64,000 bases of DNA. Origin: UBA10364 sp965656315. Its GTDB lineage: Bacteria; Bacteroidota; Bacteroidia; Flavobacteriales; Schleiferiaceae. The position numbers and the translations under genes are program-made. The notes beneath the pieces are model-generated. The model was not told the DNA's origin and did not search any database. It saw only the letters and a program-made list of their open reading frames with translations. Within the stretch, counting starts at the first letter, position 1. Every line of letters starts with the position of its first letter. Positions 16,634 through 24,234 of this stretch are shown piece after piece. The stretch is taken from NCBI GenBank assembly GCA_965656315.1, contig CBFHKC010000001.1, positions 62,001 through 126,000 on the forward strand. Direction: 5' to 3'.

Positions 16634-18709
16634 ATGCGCAACTCCATTGCTTTCCTCCTTTTTTTATTCGCTTTAACACAATGTACGATGAGTTCGAACC
16701 AAAATGAATTGGCCCAGTGTGATAGTTTATATCTACGACAACACGCTAATAACCCAGTCTACTGGAAAACCTGGGGTCAGGCGGCATTACATCAGAGCGA
16801 GCGTGATCAGAAGCTCATGATCATCTCTATTGGTTATTCGAGCTGTCATTGGTGCCATGTAATGGAAGAAGAGAGCTTTGAAAATCAAGAGGTTGCGGAT
16901 GTGATGAACGCTGACTTTGTATCTATCAAGGTGGATCGAGAAGAACGTCCAGATATAGATGCCCGATATATGAATGCGGTCCAATTAATGACTGGGCAAG
17001 GTGGGTGGCCATTAAATGTAATTGCCCTCCCTGACGGCACCCCGGTGTACGGTGGCACTTATTTTTCAAAAGCGGATTGGCTAGAGGCACTCACTCAAGT
17101 AAAAAGTCTGTGGAAAGAAGACCCTCAAAAAGTCATCGAATATGGAAATCAAATGCGTGAAGGGCTGATAGACATGATTGAAGTCAGCCAGAGCGTGGCT
17201 CCAAATTCGTTTCAAAAAACAGACTTTGAAGATGTGGTTGCCTTCTGGATGCGTACGATTGATCCTATCAACGGTGGGCCCAATGGTTCTCCTAAATTCC
17301 CATTGCCCAACAACTACAGTTTTCTGCTCGACTACGCTTTAATTTCAGGCAACGACAGCGTTCGAGACTATACCTTACTGACCTTAGATAAAATAGCTCT
17401 GGGCGGAATCAATGACCAACTACATGGCGGTTTTACTCGATACTCAACGGATCGCTATTGGAAAGTTCCTCATTTTGAAAAGATGCTCTATGACAATGCG
17501 CAACTGATTGGATTATACGCCAAAGCGTACAGAGTCACTAAGCGACCGCTATATGCAGAAACCGTTAAAAACACAATCAACTTCTTAACGCAAGAAATGC
17601 AATTAGCGAATGGTCTTTATGCAAGTGCGCTCGATGCAGACTCGCCTACGCCAAGAGAAGAACGTGAAGAAGGAGGATACTACGTTTGGACGAAATCGGA
17701 ATTGGATGCTTTGCACTTAGAGCAGCCCGAACTTTTTAAATATTACTACGATAACCTAGAGCACCACGACTGGGAAGGAAAATACATCTTACATAGAAAT
17801 CAGACCGACGAGAAGTTCATCGAACAACATCACTTAACCAAATCGGAGCTTGAAGCATATAAAAAGCAGTGGCTAGGTGCACTAAAGGCTGCAAGTGAAA
17901 AGCGAGCTTCGACCCACCCAAAACCTATTAGAGACGAAAAAGCAATTACCTCTTGGAATGCCTTGCTCGTTGAAGGGTTTGTGGAGGCGCATTGGGCTTT
18001 TCCTTCTTCAGGCTACGATAAACTCGCAGAATCATTACTGCTTGTCTTACAAAATGAAGTTGGCGGTTCAACGTTGAAGCATCAAGCAAACAATGACGGT
18101 GAAGGTTTCCTTGACGATTATGCAGCATATGGCAATGCACTTTTAGCCGTTTACCAGCTCACGGCGCAACGTGATCTACTGGAAGAGGCTAAAGAGTTAG
18201 ACCAGGCGTTTAACCGATTCAAAACAAGCGGTCTATTCTTTGCATTAAGCAGCGACGCCGAGGAAAATTGGCAAAGCGTGATAGAGATTGAAGATAATGT
18301 GATTCCAAGCGCAAATTCCATGCTGGCACATTTCAAATACCAACTTGGGATTCTTTCAGAAGATCAAGCGGCTCTGCAAACTGCCAAGGAACTTTGCGAG
18401 GGCGTGCATAAAAAGGTCTTTAAATACGGACCAAACTTTTCAAATTGGCTTCAGCTTGCACTTACTCTTGAAGGTGGTGATAGAGAAGCTGTCTTTGCTG
18501 GACCAGATGCTTTCGCTCTTAGAAACGAATTCACTGCGACCAAATATGTTCCGGGTACCCTGTTTTTAGCTTCAGACAAAGCTTCCAATGCTCCTTTGCT
18601 CGAAGGACGATACCCCTCTGAAGGGAATCTCATATTCATCTGCAAGAATCACAGCTGTAAGCTTCCTACCGACCAACTAAATGCTGCCTTAGATTTATGG
18701 AGTCTATAA
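16634..18709 (+). CDS. Thioredoxin-domain/YyaL-like (DUF255) lipoprotein
   Basis: A 691-residue protein of the YyaL/SSP411 (spermatogenesis-associated 20-like) family. Residues 1-17 form a lipoprotein signal peptide ending in a lipobox (LFALTQC, Cys17), so the protein should face the periplasm or outer membrane. The N-terminal domain is a thioredoxin-like DUF255 module with the family motif SCHWCHVMEEESF (Cys71/Cys74) and VKVDREERPDID. The remainder resembles an (alpha/alpha)6 toroid of the N-acylglucosamine-epimerase type (GGFTRYSTDRYWKVPHFEKM). Bacterial relatives are of uncertain function, and many lack a signal peptide, so this exported version is notable. It overlaps tag by 13 bases. The upstream -7 box suggests a very short leader. 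Confidence 0.85.
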   Translation: MRNSIAFLLFLFALTQCTMSSNQNELAQCDSLYLRQHANNPVYWKTWGQAALHQSERDQKLMIISIGYSSCHWCHVMEEESFENQEVADVMNADFVSIKVDREERPDIDARYMNAVQLMTGQGGWPLNVIALPDGTPVYGGTYFSKADWLEALTQVKSLWKEDPQKVIEYGNQMREGLIDMIEVSQSVAPNSFQKTDFEDVVAFWMRTIDPINGGPNGSPKFPLPNNYSFLLDYALISGNDSVRDYTLLTLDKIALGGINDQLHGGFTRYSTDRYWKVPHFEKMLYDNAQLIGLYAKAYRVTKRPLYAETVKNTINFLTQEMQLANGLYASALDADSPTPREEREEGGYYVWTKSELDALHLEQPELFKYYYDNLEHHDWEGKYILHRNQTDEKFIEQHHLTKSELEAYKKQWLGALKAASEKRASTHPKPIRDEKAITSWNALLVEGFVEAHWAFPSSGYDKLAESLLLVLQNEVGGSTLKHQANNDGEGFLDDYAAYGNALLAVYQLTAQRDLLEEAKELDQAFNRFKTSGLFFALSSDAEENWQSVIEIEDNVIPSANSMLAHFKYQLGILSEDQAALQTAKELCEGVHKKVFKYGPNFSNWLQLALTLEGGDREAVFAGPDAFALRNEFTATKYVPGTLFLASDKASNAPLLEGRYPSEGNLIFICKNHSCKLPTDQLNAALDLWSL

Positions 18710-19275
18710 TCCGTTGTCCGTGGTGCGAGAGTTCACAATTGTACAGGGAGTATCATGATCAAGAGTGGGGACGTCCTGTGCATGATGAGCAACGCATGTT
18801 CGAGTTCTTACTTCTTGAAACGTTTCAAGCGGGTCTCAGCTGGATTACGATACTCAATAAGAGAGAGAACTTCCGATCAACCTTTCACTATTTCGACATT
18901 CAGCGTGTAGCAGACATGGGGGAAAACGAGATTGAAAGAGCTCTAAAAAACCCTGGCATCATTCGCCACGAGGGAAAAATCAGAGCAGCTATCAATAATG
19001 CACAGCGTACGTTAGAAATGAAATCCCAAGGGCTATCACTGGTTGAATTCTTCTGGAGTTATGTCGATGGAAAACCCATCCTAAACACCCCAATCAACCT
19101 CTCTGATGTACCTGCTGTCACACCGCTCGCGCAGCAAATCGCAAAAGACTTAAAAAAAAGAGGGTTTAAGTTTGTGGGGGCTACCACTATTTATGCGCAC
19201 ATGCAAGCAACAGGAATGGTGAACGACCACTTGGTAGGGTGTCATGTGAAGTCTGACACTATGCGCAAGGTATAG
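18697..19275 (+). CDS. tag: DNA-3-methyladenine glycosylase I
   Basis: Base-excision repair enzyme (192 aa) that removes 3-methyladenine from alkylated DNA. The zinc ligands typical of Tag are visible: N-terminal Cys7 in RCPWC, His20 in YREYHDQEWG, and C-terminal His178/Cys182 in NDHLVGCH. The substrate-pocket segment ETFQAGLSWITIL is conserved. It starts 13 bases inside the end of the YyaL-like gene in another frame, indicating translational coupling. It ends three bases from convergent tsaB with no visible terminator between them. Confidence 0.95.
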   Translation: MESIIRCPWCESSQLYREYHDQEWGRPVHDEQRMFEFLLLETFQAGLSWITILNKRENFRSTFHYFDIQRVADMGENEIERALKNPGIIRHEGKIRAAINNAQRTLEMKSQGLSLVEFFWSYVDGKPILNTPINLSDVPAVTPLAQQIAKDLKKRGFKFVGATTIYAHMQATGMVNDHLVGCHVKSDTMRKV

Positions 19276-19278
19276 CCG

Positions 19279-19959
19279 CTAGAACCACTTCTTTTTGGAC
19301 TTTTCGGCAACAAAGTCTTTTAAATAGAAAGGTTCGAAATATGCTACATCTTCTACTTGATGACACCCCGAGGTAATCAGTTGGTGCATAAATCTCGCAT
19401 CAGGAAAGGCATCGGGCTGTATGTTAAAATGTGCTAGGTTACGGCCTAAAAGCTCCTGAACCTTAGAGGTGCAATCGCCGACTATTACAGCATTGCTCTG
19501 TTGCCACTGCGTGAAACTATCTTGATGTACAATCACAGATTCGACTTCGGTCTCTGGAATCCAACGGCTATTTTCAAGTCTCCATACTTGGGCGAACACT
19601 TCGTCACGACGAGCATCTATCACAGAGATTACAACCGCCCCCTCACTAAATGGAGAAGAATCGAAACACCCCAAAGTAGGCACACTCCATAACGGCAGAT
19701 TACTCGCATAACATAACCCTTTGGCCGTGCTCACTCCTATTCTTAGGCCTGTGTAAGACCCTGGTCCTTTTCCGACACATACCGCATCTAAATCGGCAAC
19801 TTTAAGATTATGATCTGCCAGCAATTCTTCGATGAGTAGGTGCAATCGTTCCCCGTGGACAAACTTTTCACCGTGTTCAGACTTGCCGCCTAGGAGCACA
19901 TTATTATGAACCAGGCTAACACTGCAATTCTTAGTCGCCGTTTCGAGGCAAAGGATCAT
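19279..19959 (-). CDS. tsaB: tRNA N6-adenosine threonylcarbamoyltransferase complex dimerisation subunit TsaB
   Basis: Subunit of the TsaBDE machinery for t6A37 modification of tRNA. It has the ASKHA-type N-terminus LCLETATKNCSVSL and the conserved VGKGPGSYTGLRIGVSTAKG segment; 226 aa is normal. It is the last gene of a minus-strand run, starting 8 bases after the MacA-like gene. The linkage to an efflux system has no known functional logic, though housekeeping genes often hitch to such operons. tsaD and tsaE are not in the window. Confidence 0.93.
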   Translation of the reverse strand: MILCLETATKNCSVSLVHNNVLLGGKSEHGEKFVHGERLHLLIEELLADHNLKVADLDAVCVGKGPGSYTGLRIGVSTAKGLCYASNLPLWSVPTLGCFDSSPFSEGAVVISVIDARRDEVFAQVWRLENSRWIPETEVESVIVHQDSFTQWQQSNAVIVGDCTSKVQELLGRNLAHFNIQPDAFPDARFMHQLITSGCHQVEDVAYFEPFYLKDFVAEKSKKKWF

Positions 19960-19967
19960 TAGCTATA

Positions 19968-21224
19968 CTATTTCTCAGAGGTTTTGATACTCGCACCAGA
20001 CTTCAACATTCTAGATACAGCACTATAGGGTCCGGTAATGATTTCAGTAGAATCAGCGATGCCAGTTACAATGATAAACTCATCATCTTGGATGCCACTT
20101 TCTACTACATGTAATACAGCCTTATCCCCTTCTGGTGAAAAGATAACCTCATAACTTTCTCGCATATCGTCACTGCCTAAAGCTTGCTCATAAGACTTCG
20201 CTTTTGCTGTAGTGTCTTTGCGAACGGTCACAGCTTGGATTGGCGCAACAAGAGCATTTCTTACCTTATTTGTAATGATTTCCACGGTTGCCGTCATCCC
20301 TGGACGGAAAGGCGTTTTACCATAACGATCTTCAAGATGAGCATAGCTCGTGTTCAATACGCGAATTTTAACTTCAAAATTGGTCACCTGGTCAGGAGAT
20401 GATCCTAAAGCCAATTTTGCGCTGTTCGCAATCTCACTCACCAAACCTTGGAAGCTCTCTCCCAAATAGGCATCCACCTCAATAATCGTCGTGTCACCGA
20501 CAGCTAGTTTTACGATGTCGTTTTCATTCACTTCTACCAATACCTCCATGGTATCAAGATCAGCGATGCGCAACATTTCTGTACCGGTCATCGTAGCAGT
20601 ACCTACTACACGCTCACCTAACTCGACATTCAGCTGTGTGATGGTACCTGATATCGGAGCAGTAATCGTGGTTCTCTTTAAATTCTTGTAGGCTTCATCA
20701 AGATTGGCCTCGGCGCTTTGCAACTGGAATTTGGCGCTTTCTTTTTGCAGTTCCGCCACTGTGATTGAACGCTGCGCAGCATCGAATTCTTGCTGGGAAA
20801 TCGCTCCTTTTTCAAACAAGCGCTGATTACGTTCCCAAAGTTTGTTCGCTTCAATCAGTGCAGCTTTGCTTTGAGCAAGACCAGCCTTTGCAGAATTTAC
20901 GGCAGCCCTGGCACGAGTGATTGCACTCTCGTATAAATCCGGGTTGATTTTAACCAACAAATCTCCTTCTTCGACGTACTGTCCATCGACCACGTGAACC
21001 TCAGTGATTTCACCACTTACTTCAGGGCTCATTTTCACCTCTACCTCAGGCTGAATTTTGCCACTAGCCGTTACCGATTCTACTACAGTACGCTTGTGTA
21101 TAAAACCGGTTTCCACGAATTGGGCGTCATTATTCGCATCAATCCATCCTTGCTTTTTAGCGACTATTAGTCCTGCTACTACAACAATGAGTACAGGGAC
21201 TACAATTTTCATATTCAATTTCAT
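19968..21224 (-). CDS. Efflux periplasmic adaptor (HlyD/MacA-like membrane fusion protein)
   Basis: A 418-residue adaptor with an N-terminal membrane anchor (IVVPVLIVVVAGLIVAKK). Order: lipoyl/barrel-sandwich half (VKMSPEVSGEITEVHVVDGQ), a long coiled-coil hairpin around residues 100-185 rich in Ala/Glu/Lys, the second lipoyl half (APISGTITQLNVELGERV), then beta-barrel and membrane-proximal domains. The domain order resembles MacA, which links a MacB ABC permease to TolC. The upstream gene (12 bases away) encodes the outer-membrane channel, but no permease gene is adjacent. The substrate is unknown; the permease must be encoded elsewhere or by a shared transporter. Confidence 0.9.
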   Translation of the reverse strand: MKLNMKIVVPVLIVVVAGLIVAKKQGWIDANNDAQFVETGFIHKRTVVESVTASGKIQPEVEVKMSPEVSGEITEVHVVDGQYVEEGDLLVKINPDLYESAITRARAAVNSAKAGLAQSKAALIEANKLWERNQRLFEKGAISQQEFDAAQRSITVAELQKESAKFQLQSAEANLDEAYKNLKRTTITAPISGTITQLNVELGERVVGTATMTGTEMLRIADLDTMEVLVEVNENDIVKLAVGDTTIIEVDAYLGESFQGLVSEIANSAKLALGSSPDQVTNFEVKIRVLNTSYAHLEDRYGKTPFRPGMTATVEIITNKVRNALVAPIQAVTVRKDTTAKAKSYEQALGSDDMRESYEVIFSPEGDKAVLHVVESGIQDDEFIIVTGIADSTEIITGPYSAVSRMLKSGASIKTSEK

Positions 21225-21236
21225 GAGGCTCTAGGG

Positions 21237-22679
21237 TTAAAGGGTAATCTGGTTGAATAGGTAAAACTCCAATACTTTCACCTTGAAGAGGTAATCGAAT
21301 TTGGACTGAATTTCACGACTTTTTGCCGCTAAGTATTGATTTTTGGACAAGCCAAGATCGAAAGCGCTAATCACTCCCTGATCATAGTTTAGCTGGGCAT
21401 TATCTAGCGCTTCATTCGCCGCACTAGAAGAGGCAAGCGCTGCTTGATATAAGGCCAAAGAATTCTGTGCATCTAAATAGGCCCGTTCAATAGTTTGACG
21501 CACCTGGAGCTCACTCTGCTGCACATCTAAGGCTGCATTGTTTTCTTGGATTTTGGCACGCTGAACAGCAGCATGCGTATTACCTCCGTTGAATAATGGT
21601 ATCTGTACACCGAAACCCAGGAATTGGTTCCAATTATCAGAAAGCTGACTAGTTACGGTATAATCCTGAATACTTTGCGGATTAGGTACTGTCACTTCTT
21701 GAGGGACCTGCTCGATCATTCCCGTTGCCGGGTTTTCAATAAGGTTATAGGTAGTCAGCGTATAATACTCTGTAAAATATGGTAATCCCTGAACATAGTT
21801 CGAATTCAATTGAGCCATGAAGTTCAGCGAAGGCAAACGACCTGCTTGTGCCACTTTAATTGCATACTCAGCACTCTTATGGGTGGCCTGAGCAGCCCGA
21901 ACCGCAGGTTGCTTTTGAACTGCTGACTCCTTCAATTCGTCATTTACATACCCTTTTAACGAAAGTCCCTCCAGGTTTATAGAAGGTGGAGCAACTTCGA
22001 AATCCTCAAAAGGTGTGTCCAATTGAAGCAACTGATACAACTGCAGTTTACTTAGTATCAACGCGTTATTCGCACCGGTCAAGTTTCCCTGGTCACCTCG
22101 CATTTGGGCCACTGACTGCAAATAATCATCCTTCGAGATAGCACCATTATCGAACAATAGTTTAGTCCTGTCTAGACTTTGCGTCGACGTATTGAGCTGT
22201 CCTTCTGCCACTTCAAAGAGTTGTGCATTCACGAGCACCTGCAAGTAAGCTGAGGCAATATTCAAAAAGACATTGTTTTTGATTTCCTCTAAACGGTAGA
22301 GACTAGCTGCCTTGCTCATGCGCGCTTGCTGCAACTGGTAGAGATTACGCCCACCTGAGAGTAGATTCCAATTCCCAGAGGCGGTCGTACTCAAGGTCTG
22401 CCTAGATCCGGGCTGTCTGGTGTTGGTTATCGGATCAATAGTCAATCCGAAATTCCAGTAATACCCACCGTTAATATTAGCCGTCGGCAGAAAAGCCAAC
22501 TTACTCTGCAGTTCCTGCAACTCGCTCAACTCAAGCGAATTCTTTCCACGCTGAATATCAATATTATTGGCTTTTGCGTGCTCTATACAACGGTCTAGAG
22601 TCCAGACCTCTTGAGCAACTACGGAAGAAAGGCTCCCTAAAAGGAGCAGTACTAAAAAAGAATTATGAAAACTTCGCAT
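21237..22679 (-). CDS. TolC family outer-membrane efflux protein
   Basis: A 480-residue TolC-type trimeric channel subunit. It has a cleavable signal peptide (LLLLGSLSSVVAQ), followed by EVWTLDRCIEHAKANNIDIQ, the typical beginning of Bacteroidota TolC proteins, two long alpha-helical repeats rich in Gln, Ala and Leu, and strand regions such as FGVQIPLFNGGN. It is the first gene of the tolC-macA-tsaB run. The gap upstream to the 69-residue gene is 41 bases. No permease gene lies on either side. Function: export duct across the outer membrane with the adjacent adaptor. Confidence 0.92.
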   Translation of the reverse strand: MRSFHNSFLVLLLLGSLSSVVAQEVWTLDRCIEHAKANNIDIQRGKNSLELSELQELQSKLAFLPTANINGGYYWNFGLTIDPITNTRQPGSRQTLSTTASGNWNLLSGGRNLYQLQQARMSKAASLYRLEEIKNNVFLNIASAYLQVLVNAQLFEVAEGQLNTSTQSLDRTKLLFDNGAISKDDYLQSVAQMRGDQGNLTGANNALILSKLQLYQLLQLDTPFEDFEVAPPSINLEGLSLKGYVNDELKESAVQKQPAVRAAQATHKSAEYAIKVAQAGRLPSLNFMAQLNSNYVQGLPYFTEYYTLTTYNLIENPATGMIEQVPQEVTVPNPQSIQDYTVTSQLSDNWNQFLGFGVQIPLFNGGNTHAAVQRAKIQENNAALDVQQSELQVRQTIERAYLDAQNSLALYQAALASSSAANEALDNAQLNYDQGVISAFDLGLSKNQYLAAKSREIQSKFDYLFKVKVLEFYLFNQITL

Positions 22680-22720
22680 GCGACAATTTAGGGTTAGTGG
22701 CTACCCCGAAGATACGCTAT

Positions 22721-22930
22721 TTACTGCGCTTTTTTCGCACGGTACATCTTAAATGCAATACCGCCTATGATCAAATAAGGGAAAATCATAAGGTAGAGTA
22801 TCCCGTAGTTCAATCCAGCGCCAAAACCACCCTCATCTGCAGTTTCAGCTACAGCCTTACACATACTACATTGTGCTAAACTATACAGGGGAGATAATAG
22901 CAATATCCCAAATGCTATCCACTTCTTCAT
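22721..22930 (-). CDS. Small envelope protein with signal sequence, CSMC motif and one membrane segment
   Basis: A 69-residue protein. Residues 1-19 look like a signal peptide (LLLSPLYSLAQ), directly followed by CSMCK, then a short Gly-rich loop and one strong hydrophobic segment (LNYGILYLMIFPYLIIGGIAF) ending in basic residues. It lies three bases after the DUF420 gene, at the end of the oxidase assembly operon (ctaB, subunits III/III/IV, SCO, DUF420). The exposed CxxC next to a membrane anchor suggests a thiol or metal-binding role in oxidase assembly. That is inference from context; I do not recognise a characterised family. Confidence 0.75.
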   Translation of the reverse strand: MKKWIAFGILLLSPLYSLAQCSMCKAVAETADEGGFGAGLNYGILYLMIFPYLIIGGIAFKMYRAKKAQ

Positions 22931-22933
22931 AAC

Positions 22934-23482
22934 TCAATAATAAGGTTGCATGAATAAGTACACGAGCACGCCAGTGAAAGAAACATACAGCCAAATCGGA
23001 AAAGCAAATTTGACAATCTTTTTGTGTCGTTTGATATCATCCGTCCAACCACGATACACACTTAAAAGCGCCAATGGTATAACAGGCACACTAAGTATAA
23101 TGTGGGAAATTAGGATGGAGAAATAGATATAACGAACTGCTCCTTCACCTAAAAACTTGGCACTTGGGTGTGTAAAATGATAAACTACATAGGACACTAG
23201 GAATAACGAACTTAGTACCAACGCAATCAACATAAACGTTCTATGTATCGTCACTTTCTTCTTTTTTATTGCAATGACTGCCATAATCAAGAATAAGAAT
23301 GTAGTACCATTTAGAAATGCATGCATCAAGGGCAAAGAGCTTACCGCTGAATTCTCAGAAACACCCAAAGCGCGCTTCCACTCACCAGGAATCACCATTA
23401 AAACTCCCACCGCGATAGGAATAACCACGCTTAACATGTATATCACGCGAAGGACTTTTTTATCAATTACTGAATCACTCAT
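22934..23482 (-). CDS. DUF420 family membrane protein
   Basis: A 182-residue protein with about five hydrophobic segments. The pattern (PLMHAFLNGTTFLFLIMAV, the IHRTFML segment, YVVYHFTHPSAKF) matches DUF420, whose members, such as Bacillus CtaM, are linked to heme-copper oxidase assembly. Conserved histidines in MHAFLN, IHRT and YHFTH could bind a metal or heme. It overlaps the SCO gene by 8 bases and is followed after three bases by the CSMC protein. A role in maturing the oxidase is inferred from the family and the operon. Confidence 0.87.
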   Translation of the reverse strand: MSDSVIDKKVLRVIYMLSVVIPIAVGVLMVIPGEWKRALGVSENSAVSSLPLMHAFLNGTTFLFLIMAVIAIKKKKVTIHRTFMLIALVLSSLFLVSYVVYHFTHPSAKFLGEGAVRYIYFSILISHIILSVPVIPLALLSVYRGWTDDIKRHKKIVKFAFPIWLYVSFTGVLVYLFMQPYY

Positions 23483-23912
23483 CTAACAAATTGTGTTTAT
23501 CTCGCTCCAACTCCGCAATCAAGACTTTGATGTCCGACTCCATATCGTTGAGCTGTGTTACTTCTAAAACATCGTATGAACCTACAATGTTTCCTAAATC
23601 ATCTTTTCTTGATCGGATATTACCGTTCCAGTCGATAAGAATAGCGTTTGTACTATGCAAGAAGCCGCCCTCTGCTGTCTGATCCTCAAAGGCNNNNNNN
23701 NNNNNNNNNNNNNNNNNNNNNNNNNNNNNNNNNNNNNNNNNNNNNNNNNNNNNNNNNNNNNNNNNNNNNNNNNNNNNNNNNNNNNNNNNNNCATAGTCTA
23801 GTGTCTTAAAGAACACCTCGCTTTGGCCGTATACAAAAAAAAGATAAAGCAAAGCGGGCAGCACTAATACAGAGATTAGTACTGCCCGATTGAATAAGGA
23901 TTTCTTTTCCAT
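23475..23912 (-). CDS. SCO1/SenC-type copper chaperone, interrupted by an assembly gap
   Basis: What is visible is 145 codons, of which 33 are unknown. The N-terminus has a membrane anchor (AVLISVLVLPALLYLFFVYG), and after the gap comes a C-terminal half with FLHSTNAILIDWNGNIR, which carries the histidine expected of SCO proteins. The CxxxC copper site and the core thioredoxin fold should lie in the missing part. Normal SCO proteins of this group run to about 220-240 residues, so the 98-base N run is too short by several hundred bases. This is an assembly artefact, not a pseudogene. It starts in a one-base overlap with the subunit IV gene and likely loads copper onto the CuA site of subunit II. 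Confidence 0.75.
   Translation of the reverse strand: MEKKSLFNRAVLISVLVLPALLYLFFVYGQSEVFFKTLDYXXXXXXXXXXXXXXXXXXXXXXXXXXXXXXXXXAFEDQTAEGGFLHSTNAILIDWNGNIRSRKDDLGNIVGSYDVLEVTQLNDMESDIKVLIAELERDKHNLLDE
23694..23791. other. Assembly gap (98 N) inside the SCO gene
   Basis: A run of 98 unknown bases. The frame holds across it as drawn (one flanking base plus 98 N makes 33 codons), but the expected copper-binding core of SCO is much longer, so the N count probably does not reflect the real distance. Joining the flanks directly would break the frame. Confidence 0.9.
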
Positions 23913-24220
23913 TACTTGAACAGGTATGAACCTTCAGTCAATAAGATAAATGTCAAATATGGAATTAGAATAAGAGAAGGCAAGTACAAGGCATAGCGCA
24001 AGCCTTTCTTCTCATATTTTACGTGCATGAAAATCTGCACGATATATGCTGCCTTCACCAAAGTAAGGATGATGAATACATAGTTCAAAATAGAAGTACC
24101 CAAAGCTTGTGCGAGCATGAACTCTGGCTTAATGATACCCAATACAACTTCAACAGCTGTGATAATTAATAGGATCCAAAATACTTTCCAAATCCACCAA
24201 GTGCCTTTATGATCTGCCAT
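23912..24220 (-). CDS. Cytochrome c oxidase subunit IV family protein
   Basis: A 102-residue membrane protein with three hydrophobic segments (VFWILLIITAVEVVLGII; ILNYVFIILTLVKAAYIVQIFMHV; LYLPSLILIPYLTFILL). The QIFMHVKYEKKGLR stretch is typical of prokaryotic subunit IV proteins (COX4_pro). It lies 14 bases after subunit III and overlaps the SCO start by one base. It is a structural accessory subunit of the aa3-type oxidase whose subunits I and II are encoded at 46167-49014. Confidence 0.87.
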   Translation of the reverse strand: MADHKGTWWIWKVFWILLIITAVEVVLGIIKPEFMLAQALGTSILNYVFIILTLVKAAYIVQIFMHVKYEKKGLRYALYLPSLILIPYLTFILLTEGSYLFK

Positions 24221-24234
24221 GATAGTTTACTTTA

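Noticed and set aside
23475..23912. SCO as a broken pseudogene
   Set aside because: The short length is explained by an assembly gap; both flanks stay in frame and look normal.
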